Positions 23,258 through 29,856 of a DNA stretch of 34,684 bases are shown one piece after another; position 1 is the first letter of the stretch, and the number at the start of each line of letters is the position of its first letter. The position numbers and the translations under genes were made by a program. Under the pieces are notes generated by a model, which did not search any database, was not told the DNA's origin, and saw only the letters and a program-made list of their open reading frames with translations. The stretch is from a virus: the IMG/VR virus record IMGVR_UViG_3300008107_000931, positions 1 to 34,684 of that record; one strand, given 5' to 3'.

Positions 23258-23433
23258 ACATACTCCCATGATGTTTCAGTTATGCAGTCAACAGTCCAAT
23301 CACCCCCGCCAGTAGGCTCGAAGTCACTGCCGTCCATGGCTACAGCTAATGCCCGTGCCTCCTCTTCGTTCTCTGCTTCAACGATGGCGTCGCACCATAC
23401 GACGTAGCTTGCTTGTATGTAGTAGCGTTTCAT
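23254..23433 (-). CDS. Small αβ hypothetical protein
   Basis: A 59-residue protein (MKRYYIQASYVVWCDAIVEA, then ENEEEARALAVAMDG, then GGGDWTVDC). The strand-strand-helix layout with an EEA helix is common among small phage and plasmid proteins of the DpnD/PcfM-like kind; that similarity is only by eye. GGAGGAATAAA precedes the ATG; its stop overlaps the next start. Function unknown. Confidence 0.7.
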   Translation of the reverse strand: MKRYYIQASYVVWCDAIVEAENEEEARALAVAMDGSDFEPTGGGDWTVDCITETSWEYV

Positions 23434-23434
23434 T

Positions 23435-23635
23435 TTATTCCTCCATTAAAAATACACCCTTGTCTACACAAACTGTAAACAAGCTATCGTCAGGGTAGTT
23501 CTTGAATCCACGAATACCATGCAACATGATGTGGCGGAACACTTCTCTTTGTTCCGCAGGTTCTCTGTCAAAGAACCAATTCACCTCGTAGTCAGCGCAG
23601 GCTTCCACCATTTGCGTCTTAGTCATTGCAGTCAT
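23435..23635 (-). CDS. Small hypothetical protein
   Basis: A 66-residue protein (MTKTQMVEACADYEVNWFFD, then REPAEQREVFRHIMLHGIRG). AAGGAGG sits 6 bases before the ATG at 23635, which lies inside the 3' end of the upstream gene (17-base overlap). A short αβ protein with no recognised motif. Confidence 0.68.
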   Translation of the reverse strand: MTAMTKTQMVEACADYEVNWFFDREPAEQREVFRHIMLHGIRGFKNYPDDSLFTVCVDKGVFLMEE

Positions 23636-23924
23636 TTACTTCCTCCTTTTCTATGTAGGCGGGGTTGCCTGTTTGGTATCGATACTCTTTGGCTTCTTTC
23701 TCAGCCGCACGCTTGGTCTTGAACACCCCTAAGAGGGTGCCGTTGTGGTTTCTAACTACGTACTTCATTGCTTCCTCCTTGATAAGTATTGCGCTTGCAA
23801 TCCAAGCCGCTTTCCATATTTCATACATCCGCCCTTGGCATGGAAAATCTTTGACCCTGTAATCGGCAAAGGTATCCTTGCACCACTTGCGGTACTCAAT
23901 CTTGATACGTGTTTCAGGTTTCAT
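23619..23924 (-). CDS. Hypothetical protein with internal start signal
   Basis: A 101-residue protein. The N-terminal half (IEYRKWCKDTFADYRV, then YEIWKAAWIASAIL) is aromatic and helical and resembles small phage proteins with an EIWKAAW-type motif. The C-terminal half (MKYVVRNHNGTLLGVFKTKR, then AAEKEAKEY) reads like a separate mini-domain and is preceded in frame by AAGGAGG and an ATG at 23768. So one gene may yield two products, or two genes may have fused. AAGGAGAAAG precedes the main ATG. Function unknown. Confidence 0.65.
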   Translation of the reverse strand: MKPETRIKIEYRKWCKDTFADYRVKDFPCQGRMYEIWKAAWIASAILIKEEAMKYVVRNHNGTLLGVFKTKRAAEKEAKEYRYQTGNPAYIEKEEVNDCND

Positions 23925-23940
23925 CTACTTTCTCCTTTGG

Positions 23941-25101
23941 TTAAGCTTCACAATGAATAGCATCGAACAGTGTGCACAGCACAGTCGGTGCGTCGTAGGC
24001 TCGGGCCATTTGCTTGGCCTCTTCTAATAAATCGTCAGTCAGCTTGCGCTTGCTCAAGAACTTGATTGCAAACACTGGATCTTCGGGGTACACACACTCG
24101 GCGATCAGGTTGATGATGTCGTCGTAGTACCCAGCTTGCGCATCGTAGAGAGCATCGAACAGAATCTCTGTCTCAAAGTACTCATCGTCGTCATGCCATT
24201 TGACTGGCACAATCAGATCGTTCTTAGCGCCCATGCCATCCTTGTCGTCCTTGTACACGCCGTAGCTTGACCACCAGTCCTTGTTGTATGTGGCGTAACC
24301 GTAGTCCTTGTAGTCATCAATCGTGGGGTCACGATCAGTAGGCAGTGCCTCCCAGTCAAGCTTGGCCACGGCAATAGCGAGGGCAGCAAAGTGCACGATG
24401 TCAAGGTTCTCACGATCACCATGCTCGTTGTAGTAGCCGACACTGATGTTGGTGCACTCAGGTATGTCATCGGTGAACTCAGCGGTGTCTGTGTACACAC
24501 CCGTGTCGTCAGGCGAGTACATCAGGTTGTCGTTGTGCTCGTTGAGCGCAGACGCAAGGGCTTGGCAAAATGTATCTGACGCACACCTACCCATACCCTG
24601 ATGACTGATGACACTGTCGATACCGCGCCTGTCGAACGCGATGGCTCGGTCGAACTGCTTGAGCAGGGCTGAGTTGTTCTTGGCGATGAACTTGGCACCG
24701 ATGCCCCCGCACTCCTCGCCTTGGCTGAAGATGTAGTAGCCCTTGACACCTGAGTGGATCAAGTGCATGAGCATGGCACAGCCAGCACCATCGTCAGCAC
24801 CGAGAGGGGCGCCGTTGGCATACCAGTGGGTCTGCGTCTTCTTGATGAGGTTGACGCCCGTGTCCTTGTGTACTGTGTCAACGTGAGCGATGAACAGAGT
24901 ACGGCTACCCGCACCACGCGCATCGATGTGCAAGTTACCCGCACCATCCACGAATGTGAATGACTTGAGTTCAGCAGGCAGGTGCTCGAACAGCCATGCG
25001 GTGAAGTTGGATACCTCATGCGTTTTGTGTGGACGCTTACGGGATAGCGCACGTTCAAGTGTGCGTACGATGATGGGTTGTGGTTTGATTTTCTTAGCCA
25101 T
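23941..25101 (-). CDS. M20/M28-type zinc metallopeptidase
   Basis: A 386-residue predicted di-zinc exopeptidase. Ligand motifs appear in family order: HVD (His73, Asp75), LGADDG (Asp103/104), QGEECGGIGA (Glu129/130), AFDRRG (Asp157) and later NEHGDRENLD with His227 and His237. This matches the M20/M28 co-catalytic fold (peptidase T, aminopeptidases). After about 260 it continues with an acidic region without a motif. AAGGAAA 5 bases before ATG 25101 sets the start; an ATG 11 codons earlier would overlap the upstream gene. No signal peptide is visible, so it acts in the cytoplasm. Substrates may be host peptides; an exopeptidase of this class is unusual in a phage. Confidence 0.85.
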   Translation of the reverse strand: MAKKIKPQPIIVRTLERALSRKRPHKTHEVSNFTAWLFEHLPAELKSFTFVDGAGNLHIDARGAGSRTLFIAHVDTVHKDTGVNLIKKTQTHWYANGAPLGADDGAGCAMLMHLIHSGVKGYYIFSQGEECGGIGAKFIAKNNSALLKQFDRAIAFDRRGIDSVISHQGMGRCASDTFCQALASALNEHNDNLMYSPDDTGVYTDTAEFTDDIPECTNISVGYYNEHGDRENLDIVHFAALAIAVAKLDWEALPTDRDPTIDDYKDYGYATYNKDWWSSYGVYKDDKDGMGAKNDLIVPVKWHDDDEYFETEILFDALYDAQAGYYDDIINLIAECVYPEDPVFAIKFLSKRKLTDDLLEEAKQMARAYDAPTVLCTLFDAIHCEA

Positions 25102-25111
25102 GATTGTTTCC

Positions 25112-26845
25112 TTAGATTGTGTCGGTTGATTCAAGTTTGAGATTGGCGTTGATCGATGCCATGTGCATCAACTCGGTGCTGATGATCTTGCGCATATCAA
25201 TGCGTGTTTGGTCGAAGCCAAAGGTCTGGATGTGATAAGCAGGTACATCACGATGTGCGAACAACTGAACCCCGTCATGCAGTATGGTCATGCCGAAGCG
25301 AACGAACGAACCCGCAACGGTGTAGTCCTCCACCAGAGCTACCTCACTGAGCATCTCCATCGTCAGCATGGTGGCCTCGGGCTTAGTAACGACAGGGGCA
25401 ACAGCTACGGCTGTATCGCCGTCCTCATCCTCATCGTCAGTAGCAGGGGCGTAGTCAGGGTGGTACTTGTCGCCATCTACCTCAACGAAGTCAACGGCAT
25501 CGGTGTACCAGTTGCCCGACTCCTCGCATTGCCAGCACCCGTCATTGATACGCAAGAACTCATCGGTGTCCTCGGTACGGCATATGCGGTCATCGTCTAC
25601 GTGATACCAATCGCCGTCAACCTCGATGGCCTCATCAAGAGGGACGTACTCGCCATTGTTAAGCTCGATGATCTCGTTGTCATCAAGGTAGTCAACGTCA
25701 TAGTGCTCGCTTTGAGACTCGACATACACCGCATTGTCGTTGGGTACATGGTACTGATGGCCTCGTCTGCCGTACACATAGGTGTAGTCGTTACTGAGAC
25801 ACGACTCACAGACACGGGTGTCCTCACCTCGTCCGACCCAGTAGCCATCATTGTCATCGGTACGATCACCGCAGTCCTCGCAGTCGAAGTAGTCACCGCT
25901 GTCGTCCGTTGGGCAACCGCCTGTCTGATCGCAGACATACTCGCCTTGGGCATCGACCACAACACACCTGTTGCCTACGTCAATCGTCACACGCTTCTCA
26001 CCGCCGTCAAGGAAGGGTGCAAGGAAGTGATCGCTCGTCTCGTGATAGGCCATCTTCTCGCCTTCCTGCCAGCAGTCGCGCTTGCGGTAGCCCTGCTCGG
26101 TGAGCCAGTTCTCCATGCCGTTGTCGGTCTCGCTGTACCCGCCGTTGTTGGATGGCCGAGCGTATGTCCTGACGTAGTACTTCTTGTCGTCAGTGGGGCT
26201 GGTCATACATAGCGCACGGCCAACAGTCTCATCGCCCTCGATGCGCACCGCCATGTGCCAGCCATACTTGGGATCGTATGCCTCATAGGGGTGACGATTC
26301 ACGCTGTCAGAACAGCGGATGCCCCTGTCCTCACGCCAGACCATGCAAGAACCTGGGCCCCGATGCAAGTGGTAGATCATCTCGGCAGTAGTATGTACGA
26401 ACTGGAAGCGAGCCGCTGACCCGTGACGCGCAACGAGATCACGTATGGTGTGATCGGGCAGGTCGAAGTGCCTGTTGAGGTACTTGCCCACCGAGGTGAC
26501 AGTCTGTACGTTCTTCTGACCCTTGGCCTCGTTCTGTGTGTAGGCGATGCGGGTGCGGTCGCCCTCGGATATGTGTGGCCATTCAAGCAGCAGTTGATGC
26601 CAGTCGATGGGACGCACGAGCTTGATGGCCGCATCAATGACGGGGTGCATGGGGTACTTGTCCATCTCACGAATGATCCAGTACCTAGCATCGCGCTTGA
26701 TGCTGATTGCCTCCATCTCATCCTCGTCATCCGAGAGATGCCATGCCCGTCTGAGGATGCCATCAGTTTTGCGTATGGCCTCGCGTGCATGAATCATGAT
26801 GGTTACCATCTCTTGCCAGTCGTATGTGTTGTCTGTTGTAGACAT
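25112..26845 (-). CDS. Large Cys-rich conserved phage protein
   Basis: A 577-residue protein. The N-terminal 280 residues contain a pattern around CMVWREDRGIRCSDS, then RHPYEAY and GRALCM, that I recall from unassigned phage proteins. Next come CXXC pairs: FDCEDCGD (about 322-325), RVCESCL (about 346-349) and CWQCEES (about 437-440), suggesting zinc-ribbon or treble-clef units separated by very acidic segments. The C-terminal part is helical. AAGGAGAAAAC precedes ATG 26845; an earlier ATG at 26881 starts inside a palindrome and is not preferred. Function unknown; a nucleic-acid or protein-binding decoy role is one guess. The opposite strand carries a long open frame that I reject. Confidence 0.78.
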   Translation of the reverse strand: MSTTDNTYDWQEMVTIMIHAREAIRKTDGILRRAWHLSDDEDEMEAISIKRDARYWIIREMDKYPMHPVIDAAIKLVRPIDWHQLLLEWPHISEGDRTRIAYTQNEAKGQKNVQTVTSVGKYLNRHFDLPDHTIRDLVARHGSAARFQFVHTTAEMIYHLHRGPGSCMVWREDRGIRCSDSVNRHPYEAYDPKYGWHMAVRIEGDETVGRALCMTSPTDDKKYYVRTYARPSNNGGYSETDNGMENWLTEQGYRKRDCWQEGEKMAYHETSDHFLAPFLDGGEKRVTIDVGNRCVVVDAQGEYVCDQTGGCPTDDSGDYFDCEDCGDRTDDNDGYWVGRGEDTRVCESCLSNDYTYVYGRRGHQYHVPNDNAVYVESQSEHYDVDYLDDNEIIELNNGEYVPLDEAIEVDGDWYHVDDDRICRTEDTDEFLRINDGCWQCEESGNWYTDAVDFVEVDGDKYHPDYAPATDDEDEDGDTAVAVAPVVTKPEATMLTMEMLSEVALVEDYTVAGSFVRFGMTILHDGVQLFAHRDVPAYHIQTFGFDQTRIDMRKIISTELMHMASINANLKLESTDTI

Positions 26846-26873
26846 ATCGTTTTCTCCTTGAGTTGCTATGAAT

Positions 26874-26889
26874 GGGGACATTTGTCCCT
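26874..26889. repeat. 16-base palindrome, copy 2
   Basis: GGGGACATTTGTCCCT, intergenic, 29 bases upstream of the large Cys-rich protein start. One arm has a terminal mismatch. GTCCCC follows at once. Confidence 0.85.
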
Positions 26890-26907
26890 GTCCCCGTTGG
26901 GTTTTAC

Positions 26908-27081
26908 TTACTCCATTCCGTTATCTGCATCTGTGCCGAATGTCATCAGATGCGTGTGCATCAGGTCTTCAGCTTCAGAGTGGGTATCGAATAGGTTGTT
27001 GCCTAGCGTGTCACTGACATAGTCGCCTGTATCGTCTTCGACCATGTAGCCATCGTTTGTTTTGATTACTTTCAGTTCCAT
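26908..27081 (-). CDS. Small acidic hypothetical protein
   Basis: A 57-residue acidic protein (MELKVIKTNDGYMVEDDTGD, then LFDTHSEAEDLMHTH). GGAG lies 8 bases before the ATG at 27081; an in-frame ATG further upstream would overlap the neighbouring gene by about 50 bases and is disfavoured. Looks like a short strand-turn-strand-helix unit similar to other small phage proteins here. Function unknown. Confidence 0.68.
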   Translation of the reverse strand: MELKVIKTNDGYMVEDDTGDYVSDTLGNNLFDTHSEAEDLMHTHLMTFGTDADNGME

Positions 27082-27082
27082 T

Positions 27083-27313
27083 TCATTTACTCCTGTTGTT
27101 GATTGCTTCGAGCGCCTCGTCAGCACAGGCACGCCAAGCAGCTTCGCTGATGAACGTGTTATCGGTAGACCATGGCGGTGCGACCTTGGTTTGTTTTGAG
27201 TAGGCGTGTATCGCCTCGATCAGGTACGCCTGCATGAGTACGCCTTGTTGTGAGTGGGACATCAGATCGGTTATGAACTGGATGTTGGTGCGGTGTTTAG
27301 GTTTAGTTGCCAT
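27083..27313 (-). CDS. Small hypothetical protein
   Basis: A 76-residue protein, mostly helical (IQFITDLMSHSQQGVLMQAY, then SEAAWRACADEALEAI). AAGGAGAAAACC precedes the ATG. It lies one base before the next gene in transcription order, so the two share an mRNA. Function unknown. Confidence 0.7.
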   Translation of the reverse strand: MATKPKHRTNIQFITDLMSHSQQGVLMQAYLIEAIHAYSKQTKVAPPWSTDNTFISEAAWRACADEALEAINNRSK

Positions 27314-27409
27314 GGTTTTCTCCTTGAGTTTTTAGTATGAGCGTGATGCTCGGCGCCGTCAGGCGTTGCGTTAAAGGGATTCCACGTGGATTCCACAGGG
27401 ATTCCCAAT

Positions 27410-27425
27410 GGGGACAAATGTCCCC
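27410..27425. repeat. 16-base palindrome, copy 3
   Basis: GGGGACAAATGTCCCC in the 132-base gap between the genes at 27083 and 27446. It is preceded by repeated GGATTCCAC-like units (27378-27404) and followed, 4 bases on, by the same 15-mer (27430-27444) found beside copy 1. Confidence 0.9.
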
Positions 27426-27445
27426 ATCAGTGAAACTGGTTGCTC

Positions 27446-28165
27446 TCAGATGTTCCCCACTATCGTGTGCCATGTAGCAGGGACGTGCTGGTTCTCCTCA
27501 AGAGCGTCAATAATCTTGAGAGCTTCTTTCATTTGCGCTATCTTGGCTTCTTTTTTTTCATCGAACGCAAAGATGTTGCTTCGCTCAAGCGTCTCTAGTT
27601 CTTTTCTTGTGGCGTTGTATAGCCTGAACTTGGCGTTTAGATGTTGGGCAGGCGTGACTGTCCGCAAGAAAGGTATCTTGCGCTTGGCTTTAGGCTTGTG
27701 CGGTATCTCCATGAACGCATCGTGGATAGGCTGCTTGATGCGCTCGGGTATCCAGTCAGTCCAGTGCTCGCCATTGTTGGGTATGTGTGACCCTTTGGCT
27801 GAATCGTTCTTCCTACGTGCCAGTTGAATGGGTGTGTACTCAAGGTTGGATCGATGTCCTGTCAGAACATTATTGAGTTTTTCCATGACAGCTATGTAGG
27901 CATCGAACGCTTCGATGCGATGGGGACAAGTGTCCCCGTTGTAGTTCCGCCCCACCTTGGCGTTGTTCAGTTCATATTGCAGGGGCTTCATGAGGTATGC
28001 CCACTCTGCCTTGCGGTGCGTGCGTGCAATACGCATCACACGTATGCTTTCTTTCATCTGAGCCACTTCATCCTTGATCTTGCTCATCTCGGCAGGATGT
28101 AGCTTGCGCTTGCTTAGGTGCATATGAAGTTGGTTTGATGTGAGTTTGAGGTAGCTTTCGTACAT
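27446..28165 (-). CDS. Hypothetical protein with coiled coil
   Basis: A 239-residue basic, helical protein; the segment LTSNQLHMHLSKRKLHPAEM plus the following charged helix, and the C-terminal KKEAKIAQMKEALKIIDALE, are probable coiled coils. I chose ATG 28165 because AAGGA lies about 9 bases upstream and because the likely promoter -10 box at 28197-28202 overlaps or follows the longer alternatives (28198, 28228). Contains palindrome copy 4, read as NGDTCPHR. Transcribed leftwards directly away from the origin-like gap, so it may be an early gene. Function unknown. Confidence 0.7.
   Translation of the reverse strand: MYESYLKLTSNQLHMHLSKRKLHPAEMSKIKDEVAQMKESIRVMRIARTHRKAEWAYLMKPLQYELNNAKVGRNYNGDTCPHRIEAFDAYIAVMEKLNNVLTGHRSNLEYTPIQLARRKNDSAKGSHIPNNGEHWTDWIPERIKQPIHDAFMEIPHKPKAKRKIPFLRTVTPAQHLNAKFRLYNATRKELETLERSNIFAFDEKKEAKIAQMKEALKIIDALEENQHVPATWHTIVGNI
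27922..27937. repeat. 16-base palindrome, copy 4
   Basis: GGGGACAAGTGTCCCC inside the coding sequence of the coiled-coil protein gene. Only the two central bases differ from copies 3 and 5. Confidence 0.9.
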
Positions 28166-28196
28166 GATTACATATCCTTTAAGTTGCGGTAGGGAC

Positions 28197-28205
28197 ATTA
28201 TAGCA
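28197..28205 (-). promoter_or_regulatory. Extended -10 promoter
   Basis: On the minus strand the sequence is TGCTATAAT, a perfect extended -10 element (TGnTATAAT). Transcription would start near 28190 and leave a leader of about 25 bases before the ATG at 28165. No good -35 box is seen, which is usual for extended -10 promoters. Confidence 0.7.
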
Positions 28206-28366
28206 GGTTGCGTCCGTGTGTACATCACATTGGACGAGAGGGTCGCGGGCTGGCAAGCCCCATGGTGTAAGACAATGCGCTAAAAGCTGTCCAGATATAT
28301 GCCTTTTTTTAAAAGTCCTAAAAGGCTTCAAAGAAACAAGCCTCAAAGAAAAATAAATGCACCCCC

Positions 28367-28375
28367 TTATACACA
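28367..28375 (+). promoter_or_regulatory. DnaA-box-like site
   Basis: TTATACACA matches the bacterial DnaA-box consensus TTATNCACA and sits immediately left of an AT-rich tract of about 40 bases that could melt easily. A single site, so the match could be chance. Confidence 0.5.
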
Positions 28376-28525
28376 CCCTTATATATATATATAAATAATA
28401 ATAAAAAGATATATGTATTGGACGCAAAACTTGCCATGCTAGCATCCATGCGGGTTGCGGGGTGTCTGTACGCTGTTCCTTTTTGTTGTACGCACGGACA
28501 TCGTGAAAAAACACGACAGACACCC

Positions 28526-28556
28526 TTCAATAATCTTCGTGCCTTTCAATAATCTT
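28526..28556. repeat. Two direct repeats TTCAATAATCTT (iteron-like)
   Basis: The 12-mer occurs at 28526-28537 and 28545-28556, a 19-base period. An 11-base match recurs at 29218-29228 inside the gene at 29061. The close pair resembles initiator-binding iterons. Confidence 0.6.
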
Positions 28557-28561
28557 AGAAC

Positions 28562-28577
28562 GGGGACAAATGTCCCC
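28562..28577. repeat. 16-base palindrome, copy 5
   Basis: GGGGACAAATGTCCCC, one base downstream of the stop of the gene at 28579-28791 and next to the iteron-like pair. Confidence 0.9.
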
Positions 28578-28578
28578 A

Positions 28579-28791
28579 TCAAAAGGGCAGGTCGAGTTGG
28601 TGCATCCCGTTCTTCCATTGATCGTAGAGTGCCTGAGTTTCGAACACCATGCCACGCAGATGCAATGCACCCTTGCGGAAGATGTGAACCTGATGGTGTG
28701 AGCCGTAGCTGATGGTCTGCATATGGAAGTCACGCCCACGAATGGTGACGATACCGACTTCTTTGATGCGAGGTTGTATGAATGAGCGCAT
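28579..28791 (-). CDS. Small basic hypothetical protein
   Basis: A 70-residue protein (MRSFIQPRIKEVGIVTIRGR, then DFHMQTISYGSHHQVHIFRK). Alternating hydrophobic residues suggest a small β-barrel. AGGAGA 6 bases before ATG 28791 fixes the start; the frame is open further upstream without a good signal. Lies two bases after the membrane protein gene. Function unknown. Confidence 0.7.
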   Translation of the reverse strand: MRSFIQPRIKEVGIVTIRGRDFHMQTISYGSHHQVHIFRKGALHLRGMVFETQALYDQWKNGMHQLDLPF

Positions 28792-28793
28792 GA

Positions 28794-28970
28794 TTATTCT
28801 CCTGTGATGATGTGCATGATCTGAGTGCCAAGTACGAACGCCCCGCCTGCGGTGAGCAGTACGCCCATTGGTGCGAGGCCATACTCGTTGATGCAGTAGA
28901 AGCCCGTGACGATGGATGTGAGTAGCGTGACTGAGAGCACGATGTGCGAGATGACCGCTGATGGTTTCAT
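28794..28970 (-). CDS. Two-helix membrane protein
   Basis: A 58-residue protein with two predicted membrane helices: VISHIVLSVTLLTSIVTGFY and PMGVLLTAGGAFVLGTQIM, separated by a short polar turn (CINEYGLA). AGGAG 6 bases before the ATG supports translation. Size and topology would suit a small holin-like protein, but no lysin gene is adjacent, so this is only a possibility. Confidence 0.75.
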   Translation of the reverse strand: MKPSAVISHIVLSVTLLTSIVTGFYCINEYGLAPMGVLLTAGGAFVLGTQIMHIITGE

Positions 28971-28985
28971 GATTAACTCCTAGGT

Positions 28986-29029
28986 TGGACAAGAAATGAA
29001 ACACCGCACAAGCCTCTCTCGTGCGGTGT
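28986..29029 (-). terminator. Rho-independent terminator of the gene at 29061
   Basis: A perfect 9-bp stem, ACACCGCAC (29001-29009) with GTGCGGTGT (29021-29029), 11-base loop. Read on the minus strand it is followed by the T-rich TTTCATTTCTTG. This would end transcription coming from the gene at 29061-29468 before the membrane protein gene. Confidence 0.7.
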
Positions 29030-29040
29030 CGGGGAAGAAC

Positions 29041-29056
29041 GGGGACAAATGTCCCG
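29041..29056. repeat. 16-base palindrome, copy 6
   Basis: GGGGACAAATGTCCCG, between the stop of the gene at 29061 and its terminator. Last base mismatched. Confidence 0.87.
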
Positions 29057-29060
29057 ATGA

Positions 29061-29468
29061 TTATTGAGCAAATGCAATCGCAACTGCTTTCGATGCCAGT
29101 GAACGAGCACCCTCGTACTTCTGAGCAAGCTTCGCCAGCTTCTTGGCCATCTCGACCAACTCAGCAGGCACCTCGATCTCCTCTTGCTTGCCTGACGATG
29201 CGTCACCGCAAATATCTTTCAATAATCTCTGAGCCGCTTTCTTAGCCGCTTCGTACTTGACCGCATCCTTGTCGAGTACTTTCGTGCCTTTGGCTTTGCC
29301 CTCGCCATCCTTGAGTGTCACCGCAAACTTGCTCGCCACGATGGGCAAGATAACATCGCGCACCGCGTCACGCGTCATACCCTTCGCGTCCTTGCGAGCG
29401 AGATCGATAGCGTCCGCGTATGCCAATGCGTGTGAGAGTGCTGTGGTGATGTGTGTAGATAAAGTCAT
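29061..29468 (-). CDS. Helical hypothetical protein
   Basis: A 135-residue, Ala/Lys-rich, almost wholly helical protein (ALSHALAYADAIDLARKDAK, and near the end AKKLAKLAQKYEGARSLASK). AAGGAAA precedes the ATG by a good distance. It is the first minus-strand gene left of the divergent control region and has its own terminator, so it is probably expressed alone and early. A DNA-binding or scaffolding role is conceivable; no motif proves either. Confidence 0.7.
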   Translation of the reverse strand: MTLSTHITTALSHALAYADAIDLARKDAKGMTRDAVRDVILPIVASKFAVTLKDGEGKAKGTKVLDKDAVKYEAAKKAAQRLLKDICGDASSGKQEEIEVPAELVEMAKKLAKLAQKYEGARSLASKAVAIAFAQ

Positions 29469-29499
29469 GATAATTTCCTTGATGTGAATTGAAAAGAAC

Positions 29500-29515
29500 A
29501 GGGACAGATGTCCCC
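29500..29515. repeat. 16-base palindrome, copy 7
   Basis: AGGGACAGATGTCCCC, 32 bases upstream of the start of the gene at 29061-29468, in the divergent control region. First base mismatched. Confidence 0.87.
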
Positions 29516-29633
29516 GATCGCTTAGAGCTAATCCCTAACCGATACCTCTATTGTCCGAATGGGTGCGTTTCGTGATTTGGCGGACGGCGTTTTTGCCGTG
29601 GCGTTGACCCCACCCACCCCCCACCAACCCTAA

Positions 29634-29662
29634 TTGAGCGACCCGACCCACGCGTATATAAA
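29634..29662 (+). promoter_or_regulatory. Sigma-70-like promoter for the packaging genes
   Basis: TTGAGC (29634-29639) and TATAAA (29657-29662) are separated by exactly 17 bases, close to the sigma-70 consensus and on the strand of the terminase and portal genes. The -10 box lies in GCGTATATAAAC, a 12-mer repeated upstream of the HTH gene. Leader length to the small terminase ATG is about 185 bases. Confidence 0.68.
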
Positions 29663-29791
29663 CACTATTCCTCACCCGCAATTCGCATTTTCAAAAATCC
29701 CACCCACAATTCCCAAACGCCAACACCCCACCCCCCTAAAAATTATAAAAAATTCCCAAGGATCAATGTCAAACGTTGGACACGGCGCAAT

Positions 29792-29823
29792 AAAAAAATG
29801 CCCCGACCTTGCGAGCCGGGGCA
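29792..29823 (-). terminator. GC hairpin with T-run on the minus strand
   Basis: TGCCCCG (29799-29805) pairs with CGGGGCA (29817-29823), 11-base loop. Seven As precede it on the plus strand, so on the minus strand it has the form of a rho-independent terminator. It would block antisense transcription entering the early module from the right; on the plus strand it is a leader stem-loop before the small terminase. Confidence 0.6.
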
Positions 29824-29856
29824 AAAGATGGCAACTGAAACCATCAAGGAGAAGCA

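Larger units (their letters stand above)
28290..28556. other. Candidate replication origin / control region
   Basis: The core of a 413-base gene-free gap. It holds, left to right: an inverted repeat GCCTTTT/AAAAGGC (28301-28307, 28320-28326), a second AGGCTT/AAGCCT (28323-28328, 28338-28343), a match to the DnaA-box consensus (TTATACACA, 28367-28375), an AT-only or nearly AT-only tract (28376-28416), a long inverted repeat GGGTGTCTGT/ACAGACACCC (28460-28469, 28516-28525) enclosing a small hairpin, and two direct repeats TTCAATAATCTT 19 bases apart. Origin function is inferred from this combination. Confidence 0.5.
29469..29856. other. Divergent intergenic control region
   Basis: 388 bases separating the minus-strand module from the plus-strand packaging module. 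It holds palindrome copy 7, a small imperfect hairpin around ACGGC/GCCGT (29584-29600), a C-rich tract, the plus-strand promoter at 29634-29662 and a GC hairpin at 29799-29823. No gene is convincing in it. Confidence 0.7.

Noticed and set aside
25163-26212. Long plus-strand open frame of 349 codons
   Set aside because: It is exactly antisense to the large Cys-rich protein, has no ribosome site and a low-complexity Val/Ile/Leu composition produced by Asp/Glu-rich codons on the other strand.
28501-28516. Hairpin TCGTG/CACGA with an A6 loop as a terminator
   Set aside because: The T-run of the minus strand is in the loop rather than after the stem, so it does not have terminator form.
28579-29004. 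Long 141-codon version of the small gene at 28579
   Set aside because: The upstream part has no ribosome site and overlaps the two-helix membrane protein, whereas AGGAGA marks the ATG at 28791.
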